64,000 bases of DNA from NCBI GenBank assembly GCA_026874595.1, contig CM049316.1, positions 15,627,839 through 15,691,838 on the forward strand, read 5' to 3'. The position numbers were made by a program, and so were the translations under genes. Position 1 is the stretch's first letter, and every line of letters begins with the position of its first letter. Source of the DNA: Sipunculus nudus. Its lineage: Eukaryota > Annelida > Sipuncula > Golfingiida > Sipunculidae. Shown in pieces: positions 49,066 through 60,551 of the stretch. Under the pieces are notes generated by a model that was not told where the DNA came from, did not search any database, and saw only the letters and a program-made list of their open reading frames with translations.

Positions 49066-49522
49066 AGTGACCTTGACCTTGACCTTTGACCCTGTGACCA
49101 CAAACTCAACAGGGCTCTTTAGCCGTAGTTGGGTGAGCCAAATGTGCAAGAAAAAGGTTTTGGTCAAACGCTTAGGCTTTAAATGGGTACACGAGCTTTT
49201 TCAAGAAGTGGTTTCCTGTGGCCTTGACCTTTGACCCCATGACCAAAAAATCAAAATTGGTTCTTTCTCTGAAGAGGGGTGAGCCATATATGTAATATAA
49301 TAGGTTTTTGTATCAAACGGTTTGGCTTAAAATGGGTCCACAAGCTTTTTCAAAAGTGGGTTCTGTGGCCTTGACCTTTGGTCCTGTGACCTGCAAAATC
49401 AATAAGGCTATTCATATGAGGGTGGGCGCGCATTATGTGCATGAAGAAAGGTTTTGGTCAAACGGTTTAGCTTAAAATGGGTCCACAGGCCAATCCAGGA
49501 GGGACGAACAAACGGACAGACG
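49066..49522. repeat. Tandem array of half-site-rich units, opposite orientation to 32.3-32.8 kb
   Basis: Three units each contain a run of TGACCTTGACCTTTGACC type, then GGTGAGCCA, GGTTTTGGTCAAACG, GGCTTAAAATGGGTCCACAA and TTTTTCAAGAAGTGG. The array ends in ACGGACAGACGGACACATGG. It is the reverse-orientation counterpart of 32,339-32,765. Confidence 0.75.
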
Positions 49523-49528
49523 GACACA

Positions 49529-49669
49529 TGGACGGAGGCGTTAATATATCCCCTCCTGCAACTTCGCGGCGACGGGATAATAATTCTACATTGATCTGTT
49601 GAAATGCTTATTCCGGAGTTGGTACATTCCTATCATTCTTCGCTGTTCAATCATAAGCGATGCATATGA

Positions 49670-49716
<47 letters not shown>

Positions 49717-50256
49717 CGATGAAATGTAAAATATGCTGCAGGGACCATGATGATGAGGCGAATAAAAAATACAAATGCCGTGTAGCTATGAATTTAATTT
49801 CGATTCATTGCTTAATGTTTTTCTTAAGGAAATAGTGTGACAAGACAGAGCCAACAAGCAAATTCGTGAAATTAATGTCTCCCCGGAACGCACGGACGGA
49901 GGTGTTAATATATCCCCTCCTGCAACTTCGCGGCGACGGGATAATAATTCTTCATTGATCTGTTGAAATGCTTATTCAAGAGTTGCATGGTGAAGTCCTA
50001 TCATTCTTCGCTGTTCAATCATAAAGCGATGCATATGATGATGATGACGATGATGATATATATATATATATATATATATTTATTTTTCGATGAAATATGA
50101 AATATGCTGCAGGGACCATGATGATGAGGCGAATAAAAAATACAAATGCCGTGTAGCTATGAATTTAATTTCGATTCATTGCTTAATGTTTTTCTTAAGG
50201 AAATAGTGTGACACGATAGAGCCAACAAGCAAATTCGTGAAATTAATGTTCCCCGC
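49529..50256. repeat. Tandem duplication, two ~364-bp units each with an AT microsatellite
   Basis: Unit 1 (49,529-49,889) and unit 2 (49,893-50,256) both begin GGACGGAGG.GTTAATATAT, then CCTGCAACTTCGCGGCGACG, an AT microsatellite (49,674-49,714 and about 50,055-50,080), then ATGCTGCAGGGACCATGATG, and end CAAATTCGTGAAATTAATGT. Outside the AT run they are nearly identical, so the duplication is recent. Confidence 0.85.
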
Positions 50257-50259
50257 TTT

Positions 50260-52770
50260 GGAATCTTGTTGTCTTTCATGCTTGATAAGCAATCAAAATT
50301 ATGACATGTGAAAAAAATCTTTAGGGCACATAAAAACTTAAACAGATCCACTATGACATGTGGAGACACCTGGAGGCGAACATAAAAACTAAAACACATT
50401 GAGAAATAGGACCAAAATTTTATAAATTTTATTTTTGAGCTGGAGAGAAATATTTTCAGATAGACACTCCAAAACCAATCCGAACCAAGTTATACATGAG
50501 AGCAATTTCTGACCAAAATTTGAATGAAATCGAATAAAATTAGAAAAGTTATCGCACGGAATCGAAAAACCTGACGGACGGACATACAGACAAACCTAAA
50601 TCAATGTCAAGTGCTAATGGACGTGCATGCCGTTATAGTCTTGTAACATACCACAAAACCTCATGTCTATATAAACTTGGTTAATAGAAAAGGGTTTGCT
50701 GCAAGGACATAGTTTCAGTATTGAAACGGGCCAGAAGATAATAACAATTTTTTTTAACTGCATTAATTTTAATTTTATTTCGTTTGAAGTAATTATTTTA
50801 TTGTCAAATTGCCGTTTCGTTTTCATACTCTGTCGTCAACGTTTCAACAAGGGGTGAATAAACCTTTATATCCGTTCAGCCAAATTATAGGATATGGAAT
50901 AAAAATGTGGTTTCGTCATCCTCAAACACTTTAAACACTGTCTACATTGCGAGTACAATGACCTAAGGTAATTAAGTGGCAGTGTATGAGGGAAAACATA
51001 TTAGGAATAGGAGACTGGATAAACAGACATAGTTACAACAGAAAAGAAAGAACACACTTATGTACACGTTATGGATGTCATTTTGTATGTTTTAACATGG
51101 ATCCTCATGATACGTATGGTATAAATATACAAAAACGTTTTAATCTAATCTTTTTTTATCACAGTAAAACAATATTTTATTTCATGTAACTTTAAGCTAT
51201 CTTTTGGCTATCAATATTTCATAATTATTTCTATTTGGCCAGTTGTTACTAAGTATCAGAGAATGCATTGCTACATGGTCTCTCTTATTCTAGTTTACAT
51301 CTGATTTTTGTATACACATCTTCAATTTTACGCTACAGCAACTCTGAGTCGGGAATAGCTTTTGTCAACCATTCGACGACAGTGTCATTTAGGAACTGGT
51401 CTATTGACCGGAAATGGAGTTTTGTTACAAAAGCTTTGACTTGATATTTCAACAAATTCCGTGGGGGGGGGGGGGGGGGGGGGGGCTTCATGAACACAGC
51501 AGATATCATTCAGATCATGGATCACTGGAGGAGTAACGCCTATATACACAAAATACTTGCAGGTCCCCATTGTTTTCCCTACAAATATATATTTACACTA
51601 TGGTCTCGCCCAAGCTGACCACGTAAAACTATGTGGGTGTTTTATCTATTTATTTTTCTTCTAGGGGAGGGGGGGGGGGTCTGAAAAATTAGGCCCGCCC
51701 TTGAAACCACTGATTGTATCATATTTTATTTTATCATACGAGATTGCCAAAAAAACAGTTGTGTGATACTTAATTATATTTTACTGAGAATTTCCCATAC
51801 TGAATTTTGCTCCCACCTGGCGCACACCTAATTGACGTGGAAGAGGGGTCCGGGTAACATTAAATTTGGCTGTTTATATTTACGTTTTTTAAAAATGTAG
51901 ACACCGTTTTGAACACTCTGCAACTGATTCAACAAATTAATTCGGCAGTATGTGGCAGTATATATTCGGCTAAATTCGAACAGACTTTCGGCCATTCGGT
52001 GATGTTAAACTTAAATTCCTGTGGTGTTTTATATTATCAGTGGAATCTATCCTAAAGTATAACTGCTTGCAGCTGTCAAGTCGACAATGTGTTTGGATAT
52101 GTCACATTTTAAAAAAAATTTTTTCGGATATTTAAATCAACAGTTCCACATGGATACATATATGGACGTAAAAGTTGAATGATTATACACCGTATGAAAG
52201 TTACAAAAATCGCAATATATTTTCTCTTAATTTTCAAAATTTACAAGTGCCGTAGTAGCCATGAAAATATAACGTGCCATAGTAGCCAGTAGCTTGAAAA
52301 GACAATATATGATAGGATATATTAATTATGCCAATGATATATACAGGAATTTATGTGCTGATGAAAATCCCTTATCCGATTAAAAGGTATATAAGTAACA
52401 CAAAAAGTCAAACTAAGACACAAAATGTTAAATAATTATTATAGAATATGTAATGTACTATAAAAATTCAGTTTAAAATCAGTATATTTAATATTAACGG
52501 CTACAACATACATACATACAGATAACAACATACCACTAGAAAACAAAAAATTATTAATAAGGATTAAGAGCTGTTTTGCTAAGATTAAACTGCATCATAC
52601 AATAATAACTAAAATGACAGGTAGAATCGCATACGTCAGAGGGTCAGAAGTGGCGATAATGTGATAATGTCAACGTCCCGGTTCGTGATACATTTTATGC
52701 AGATTCAGTGACTGTACATACAATGTAATGGAAAGAAGGGATTAAAGATCTGTATAGAGATTTAAGATGA
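50260..52770. other. No gene seen
   Basis: AT-rich with a 23-base G run at 51,463-51,485 and another G tract near 51,667-51,679. No recognisable coding. Confidence 0.45.
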
Positions 52771-53603
52771 TATCTCAATCAAAAACAACCACATCCAGAA
52801 CAGAAAACCACCGGCCGTCACGTTTCTCTAAAACAACCATGGCTCTACAAAGTAAGATAAAAAAATGACCAGAAATACAAATCATGACAGCCTAAACATA
52901 CCTTAATACAAGAAAATACACATATGTGACACATTTATAGTCTGAATACAAGAATTCTTGAACATAATTTTGAATCCTACAAACATATGGCAATGATATG
53001 GCGAAAAAAACCCAATACACTTCTAATTAAAGGTAAAATTTAACGAAAGTGTCTGAAATATTCTACTTGTAAATTAATATTTTTTCTTAGCGGATTGCTG
53101 AATTAATGTCAGGACAACTGTTGAACTAAAAGAGTAAATGGAGAACATCGTGATTTAAATCAATTCACTTCATCATCACACTTTGGTGCAGTGTTATCGT
53201 CGCTCTTCCATGGATTTAACAGTATTATTTGCATGATGTAGCTACTAGAATTTGTGGTATGTTAAACCTCACCGTGCCACCTTCTTCTTCTTTCCTTCCT
53301 TGTCACGACAGATTATGTGGTTATAAAGCGCTGCTTGTCGGTAATGAAAAACCGATCCACAATGTCTCCATATTTGTCCATCCCGCAGCGTAATTTTCTG
53401 CATAGCTTCTGTTTATGTCTGCAAAAGTAAAAAAAAAGACTTAAAAATATCACATTCATCACAAATATTCACGCTTTATTTTAAGATTTCAACTATAAGA
53501 GAGTTTAAGTCAATCTCGAATCACAACTGCAGCCTAACACTGAACTCGATATAAAATATACTTTTTTGTAGCAGCAAGAGAGACAGAAATATTACACTAA
53601 GAG

Positions 53604-53765
53604 AAAATGGTTCTTGAGGGTTCTCTGAAGAATCACAGGGTTGAGTAAAGAACTCTAGGGTGTTTTGAAGCATAACAGGGTTCTTAAAATAAAGGTGGGT
53701 TCTTTGGAATGATTTAGGGTTCTTTGAGATGAATGAGGGTTCTTTAGCATGTGGAAGTGCTTATT
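53604..53765. repeat. Irregular AGGGTTCTTTGA repeat block in the intron of copy D
   Basis: GGGTTCTTTGAG-like 12-mers recur about seven times at intervals of roughly 20-30 bp, some diverged. There is no coding capacity. Such GGTTCTT-rich blocks are often transposon-derived, but I cannot name the family. Confidence 0.6.
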
Positions 53766-54494
53766 GTAATCATGTAAAGCAGGGTGTGTTCTATAGAGGA
53801 AATTCTACAGCTTCACAAATTTGTTATTAAGCGCTCCCGAGAGCCAGAGTGTTCCTCAGAGATATATAAGGGTCTTTAGTTTTAAGGTTGAAATCATATA
53901 TTAAAATAGTTGTATTAATAATTATTACTGGGGTCTGAATACAGGTCTACAAGATATTATGATTGAGGGAATTTACGTGTTGTTAATTTAAATATGCACG
54001 CAGTCACAATTACCAGAAACTTTGTCTAGTAAAGTAATTCATAGCTAAATGATTATGTGTATTACAGATTATATGATAGTGTGTATATTTATGTGTAAAT
54101 ATATACTTTTCAGCATAGTGATCTAAATCTAAATCGATACTCTGACATATACTGACGTATGGTCCCACCAGTTGTGTGGCATGTTATTGATACTTTAAAA
54201 AAAAATATAGTTATTTCAAGTGAATGTATGAAATGCATTAAAATCCTTTTGGTCAATTAAATTTATTTAGAAATGAATGAAATCCACTTTGTGGTTTCCA
54301 GGAAAACGATGCAGCACAAAGGTAGGTACACACATATTCAGATGTATGGTGAGGTCGTGAAAATGAAACCTTGTCGAAACATTGGAAAAGTAAAAATCGT
54401 TAAAATCTAACCTCATGAACTTGAAGATGACCAAGGCATGCTGACGCAAAATGAGTCCGGCTGTGAAGCAACGATTCGGCTGATTACAGGGCAC

Positions 54495-54496
<2 letters not shown>

Positions 54497-54565
<69 letters not shown>
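54497..54565. repeat. AT dinucleotide microsatellite
   Basis: Uninterrupted AT run of about 69 bp, 17 bp beyond the exon of copy D that ends at 54,582. Confidence 0.95.
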
Positions 54566-54567
<2 letters not shown>

Positions 54568-56532
54568 AAACATAAATCTACTCGAGTAGCCAACATCTTG
54601 TTGTCCCTGAGCGTATCTGGTTGGTAGTACTCGGACGACAACACATCGAACCTCTGATGGTTAAAATCGTCACAGAATTCTGCGTTCAGTTTCAGGATTT
54701 GCTCCTCGATTTGTTCTCCTGTATTACAAAAGGAAATCAAACATGACATCAGTTGGAGGACATATGGAGTTCAAAAATACATATTTTGTTATAAATGTTG
54801 ATTTTGCATAAAAAATATTATAATGTTATATGTAGATATTTAAGTAGAGATTTGCAATGGACTCACAGTTGATAACCGGGCGTGCATAGATTAAACTACT
54901 TTAAAATAGGCAAGTAATAGAGGTAAGGAATGGAGACATATAGGCCTATTTGTTAGAAAGAGATGATTATTCAAAATATGCAAATTCGACAGTGTTTATT
55001 AAATATTCCGGAACATGTTACAACTATCGGAACCCAAGGCCCTTAAGATCACCATTAAAACATGTCTAAAAAGCCCAATGTCTATGTCTAAATAACCTAT
55101 GTCTATATCACCTATTACTACCAATAGTGATATTAAGACAAAAGGTACGAAACGACTGACGGAGGAATCTCAGCGCTCTGCAGTATAATTTATCCATTTC
55201 CAACCTACCGACGGAGTGGCACGAACCTATCTCTTGGCTGCCCATTAAATTGACCCAAGTGGTTCCGTCTCACACAGAACTAACTCGCCTTACGTTCCCA
55301 AAGCGCGTATAATAATTGTGTATCTTCCTTCTCCACTATTACCGTCGAGAAGGTCCGAGCGGTTTCCGAGCACTATCGTGTTATTGTTTATCATGAATAT
55401 TAATGAGCCGACCAATGAGAGCGTCGCCGATCTGCCTGAAGCTGCTCGGACCTTCTCGACGCTAAAGGTGGGGAAGACAGGTACGCGATGCACATCCTCG
55501 ATGTTTAAACTATACTTGTACGTCAATATAGTAATATGGAGCAGCGTTAGCCATTACAAAACAGCTTGTAAACATTTTTGATCCAAGACCAGCTCTTTGG
55601 ATGCAGCCCCTTGCTCGTAACAATATGACTGGTTCGTAGACCCACCTGCTGAGGATGAATATTAGTAAGACTTGTCCAGGTTAAAATGAAACCCACACAA
55701 TCACCTATCTGTGTAAAAACTTTAAATTTTATACAATCTAGCACACCCCTTCCTCTCACGAAGATGCATCCCCTAAAATAGTAATGCTGCAATATAATTT
55801 AAAATCATTATATATGAAAGAGGAACACCAATGAACACTTGATTTGTTCAAACGCTCTTAACAAAATATTTGCATTGTTGTGGTGGAACGTAGAGTATCT
55901 AACCCACAATCTCTAGCAGAATTCAGGGGTGTTACCAGTCTGTATCTGATTCACGTATAATGGGCTGAGCGAGCTGTAGCCCGGGCCTAATGAGCCGGAA
56001 GGACCTCGACCTTAAAAGACAAATACTTATCTATATCAAATCAACAAGGTTTTGCTCTATTTTTTACATCAAATAGGCCAGTAGTTCAGTAATCTTTCAC
56101 AGGAACAGAAACAACTGACTGGAGACTTCAAACAATTTCATATTATCGTACACTTCTCACGGGGTTTCTAACAAATTAAAACATTTAACCCCTACGCTCG
56201 CCGCTATTTAAGGTAATGCAGAAATCAAACCTGCTTCAGCCTTTTGTTTTACGAAGGTAACTAGGTAATTGTTAAACTCAACAATGCATCAATATCTTTT
56301 TAATGAAAAATTGAGATAAGTAAACAAATACTTTATCACGTCGGTTGGGTAAAATGGATCGCTTAAACTTTAACCTATATCAAGGATATAGGCATATATA
56401 TCAAATACTCAGGTCCAATGCAAGTTCTGTGGCATGTCATTGAATATAAGCCTTATAAAAGTGAAAGTCGGTTGCATATAAATTGATCAGATTTAACTAT
56501 ATTTCAAAACTTAACAAAAAAATACTCACGGT

Positions 56533-56890
56533 CTGCCATTATACTGTCTATAAATGTATACTGATATTATCCAGTTTCCATATCCGGAGAGAAGCTGTTT
56601 TATACCAGCTAGCTGTACTGTTTGTAAACAACCCATCAATAGTCAGGCTCTTCACACTCTTATAAGCGCCTGATTTAAATGAAATGATGCGTTTAATAAA
56701 ATTAGGACAAAAACGCTGCCATTATTCTGTGTATAAATGTATACTCCATTATCCGGTGTTCATATCCGATGTGAGGCGGTTTTATACCAGCTAGCTGTAC
56801 CGTTTGTAAACAACCCTTACATGGTCAGGCTCTTCACACTCAAATAAGCGCCTGGTTTAAATTAAATTATGCGTTTAATAAAATAAGGAC
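56533..56890 (-). repeat. Tandem duplication of the copy D start exon and upstream region
   Basis: Unit 1 (56,533-56,708) and unit 2 (56,716-56,890), period 183 bp, share CTGCCATTAT.CTGT.TATAA, TTTTATACCAGCTAGCTGTA, GTCAGGCTCTTCACACT and GCGTTTAATAAAAT. Unit 1 keeps a start codon and good donor (GACC/GTGAGT). Unit 2 keeps the ATG (56,722) but its donor has decayed to GTTTTT. Confidence 0.8.
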
Positions 56891-56894
56891 TAAA

Positions 56895-57785
56895 CTCAAG
56901 CATCTTTATGCAAATTCCTCCCCGCGACTCTGTGATCCTTCATGAATTTTACTCAAGCGGCCTACCACCCATGTAAATCCCTAAGGAAGAATCGAAGGAT
57001 GTGCTCAGTGTGGCGTCATTTTTAAGGGTTATACATTAGGTAAATGTTTATTTTTACACTCGAGGAAAAGGTGTCTGTTTGCCAAATTTACCCCAAGGAA
57101 GGTGACAAATACCCTGAATTGTGAACATTACGCCAAGTTGCAATGGTCATTTGCATATTGCCTAATTGTAATATTTAAATTCGATTTAAGCCTCATAATT
57201 TTTATTTGGTTGAAAAATATAGTTTTTCTACATCGTTGTGCGCAAAATCTAAAAAAAGCTATCTTTTTCTTTTTTAACTCATGTATTTTTATCATGATTA
57301 TGTTGTATTTGTTTTTAAACGCAGGCCGAGAAAACTCCAGTTTAAATTCTTTGGACAAGTATCGGTTAGTAGGAACACAATGTGTAGAAAAAGTGTGTTT
57401 TTTCCGACAAAGGGTCTAACTTAAATAATTTAAAACGGGATGAAAGGTGTCAGGCCTTTAGGTGTTTTCCATATATTTGTGTGCCATTTGACGACCTCCC
57501 CCCCTCCCAACACACACACACACACTTGGACTCCTGTAACTGTCGATCAACTCTGAACCATGTATGGGGCGTCTTGATAGTTTATACAGATATGCATTGC
57601 ACAACACATCTCATGTGACATGGAAATATTGTTCATAAAGGTTGCTGCAATAATTACCACATTTATACGGACATGTCATTTATAATCTACTACAGGTCAA
57701 GCATTCAGTTCTACCATGGCTGCAATTTCACAGATCCATATTGTTTGTGCGGACAAATCAAGTACTTTTAGCGAGTGGATACAAT
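56895..57785. other. No gene seen
   Basis: AT-rich; a short CA run near 57,510-57,523. Confidence 0.4.
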
Positions 57786-57789
57786 CACA

Positions 57790-59270
57790 AATTTATTTCA
57801 CTGTTGATATTAGAGATAGCATGAGATATTACAAAGACACGCGTTAATTGAGACCCGGGTGCAGTTGCTTTGCAGTATAGAATATACATGCAGCGGATTA
57901 TCTTTGAACTTGGAAAAGCAGAATCGATAAAAAATAATTCGATAACAATACTAATAATACAAGTTGTGTTTTTCTCTTTTCGATTAGGGCATTAGGCTTA
58001 TTCATCTGAAAATACTGACAGGTATCGTGAATTATGCGAATACGATAAAAAGAAATTACGGTTAATGCAAGTTTAATAAAGGTAAGTTCCCCTGGTGCAA
58101 TTGACATAAAATGAAGATTCATAGAACGCTAAAACTAATGAAACTATTTTATGTCATTTTTATAATTATATATATATATTATATATAAAATATTTTTTTC
58201 CATTTTCTCCACGTCAGGTCTCAGGTCCTTACAGCTCATTACTCTATTTTTGACGATCCCCCTTCATATATGCAGGCAATAAAATTAAAAACTTGTTTGT
58301 AAGATAAAAGATACGTGCATAATTAACTAGAAAAGCAACAATACCTTGTTTTGCTTTAATTTCCTGAAACAAATAAGAACGAAAAAAAAAGATGAAAAGA
58401 TAATAGCCTTAAATTTTTCGATGGTGACGGATGACGTCATATGAGAAGTGACTCTGTAATTTTAACATCCCGCAAGTGTCCATGCACAACATTGAAGGCT
58501 GAATTGCTCCATTTTCGAAAGACGTCATGGCAGACACAGAGGCGTATAATCACATAACTGTAAGCATCAATAAATAAATACATTCACGTTTCAATTTGCT
58601 GTACGAACAGTTAAGTAATTGTTCTTTCCTGTCTGCTCTTACAGTTCCCAAACTGAAGGAGATGAAATAAGATAAAGAAAAACCCAGAGAAGGAATGAAG
58701 TAGAGAATATAGTATATTATATGCTTTTTTGCAGTGCTCAAACCATCTGTTTCACTTTTACATTAGGCATCGCAAAGTACTGAATGAGTGGATAAGTAAT
58801 TTTTTTTAAATATGCAGTTCATCTCTTTTGTGCAGCTGCAAATGAAAAAGTTTAGACTGAAAAACCACTTTTATGCCTCTATGAGTAAATAAATGAAGCT
58901 TATCGATCATTCATATCAACGCAATATATTCCATGCGACTGGCTCTATAATTTACATATGATTTTTACACATTTTTCAGTTTCTATAAATAAATATATAT
59001 AATTTTCATATTCTCATTCATATTTGAATTTTAATATAAATATTATATCAAGTAATAAAATTATGAGATCTACGCATATTTAATTAAGTCAGAGGCCCCC
59101 AAATTTAGGTGGCACCATGGTGACTTACCAAAAATCCTATGGATTTTCATGAAACTCAATTAACATATTTACAAATAGAGTTTCTCACCTGAATTACATT
59201 TCATGAAAATTCCCGCATATTTAATGAGGTTAGAAGTCACAACGGGCGTACTTCTATTTATAGAAGCAGG
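57790..59270. repeat. Right arm of the long-distance inverted repeat
   Basis: Reverse-complement homologue of about 180-1,543. Landmarks from left to right on the plus strand are TTAATTGAGACCCGGG, AGCGGATTATCTTTGAACTT, GAGGCGTATAATCAC, AAAAACCACTTTTATGCC and AACGGGCGTAC. No target duplication or coding region was seen, so whether it is a solo LTR or another repeat is open. Confidence 0.6.
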
Positions 59271-59274
59271 TGCA

Positions 59275-60545
59275 ACTTAAGGATCTCAAGAGCTGATTAG
59301 GTTTTGTTAGCACTTGGATCCTTTTCAAAATTATACTAATTCTTATTTATTTGCATTTTTAATGAATTTGGAAATCTTTACCAATTCATATACAGTGCAA
59401 GATTGAAAAAAACTATGTTTCAGATGTATCTTTCATTAAAATGGCCGGCATATCTCAAAGTTCTCCTTACCTGAACAGGTTAAGGTCGCAGGTTGATGGA
59501 TTGTGGGATTTATTTATGAATGTTTATACTTTAATGTCATTGAATTATATGCAACGCAGAATCTTTAAAAGTGTTACTAAAATCCATTTCTGATTAAAGA
59601 GGCTGGTCTATTTTATTGTTTTCCTGACTTGATTAGGTCAAAGTGCATTCTTAGTTTATTTTAAATTTTTCTACATATGGTATATTTGTCATGTTTCAGA
59701 CTCGATTTCAAGGCAAAGTACACATGTCTCACATAGTCACTTTCCGTATTGGTAGCAGATAAGGGTCTCTGATTAAACCTTCACAAAGTGGACCGTAATT
59801 GTTTTTGGTCAGTTCTGTGACTGTGAGTATAACAGTGGTTGGACACATTTCTAAAATTGATGTTTGTCGGGGTTCCAGTCCTCTGGACAATTTCTAGTTT
59901 CAAAAGTTTTTTTTTATAGTCGGATCTGGTTACTTAGTCAACAAACAGCTGAGTATCAGCTATCCTTGAGTACCAGGTACAGATTTTAATCCATGTTTTC
60001 CAGGAATAATACATTATCGGTAACTTTCCGTGTGACCGAAGCTGACAAAGACGTGATTTTGGGCGACAGCACGGAAGCAAGATTTAAGACACAATTAACT
60101 TACCGCAGGACACAGGCATGTGACCACCTAGTCTGCACAAGAACTTTCAGCTTAGTCTAGAACTGGACGCTGATGGGTGTTTGTGTGGTCCGTCAGCGTC
60201 AAGTTCTGGACTACACTGAGAAAAAGACGGGCTTAGCATTTTAACAGGGTTCAGAGTTCATAGAGCAGAGAATTGGTAAAGCGACAGAAATACAGAATAA
60301 AATGTGGACTCAGATTATTTCAATTTGCATTTTATCTCTCTAACCTTATATTAATGAAGCTTCATTTTAAATCCTGCGTCATATTCGCAGATAAGCACAA
60401 CGCTTGTATACAACATACATTTGAATTTATCGCCTTTACGATCTTCGATGGGACCTGATCTCAGGGAGAGACTAAGTATAACAAAATTGCATAATTTATC
60501 AATTTATTTTAAACACACCGATTTGAAATTAAAAGAATGTCATTC
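59275..60545. other. No gene seen
   Basis: AT-rich sequence downstream of gene E. Nothing recognisable. Confidence 0.4.
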
Positions 60546-60551
60546 CCGGAA

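Larger units (their letters stand above)
52775..56539 (-). pseudogene. NTF2-like gene, copy D (frameshifted)
   Basis: Exons: start exon 56,539-56,530 (ATGGCAGACC, donor GTGAGT); 54,718-54,582 (137 nt, 10 shorter than in intact copies; YYQPDTL present, then a frame change before the DVGYS equivalent); 53,418-53,273 (146 nt, 5 shorter, two frame changes around DIVDRFFITDKQ and ALYNHIICRDKEG); 52,844-52,775 (70 nt, intact, VLEKRDGRWFSVLDV, TGA). If spliced as in B and E, the shortened second exon ends on a codon boundary and the second codon of the next exon is TAA, truncating the product near 50 residues. A 69-bp AT run abuts the second exon's donor. Splice sites themselves are well kept, so the decay is moderate. 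Confidence 0.7.
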
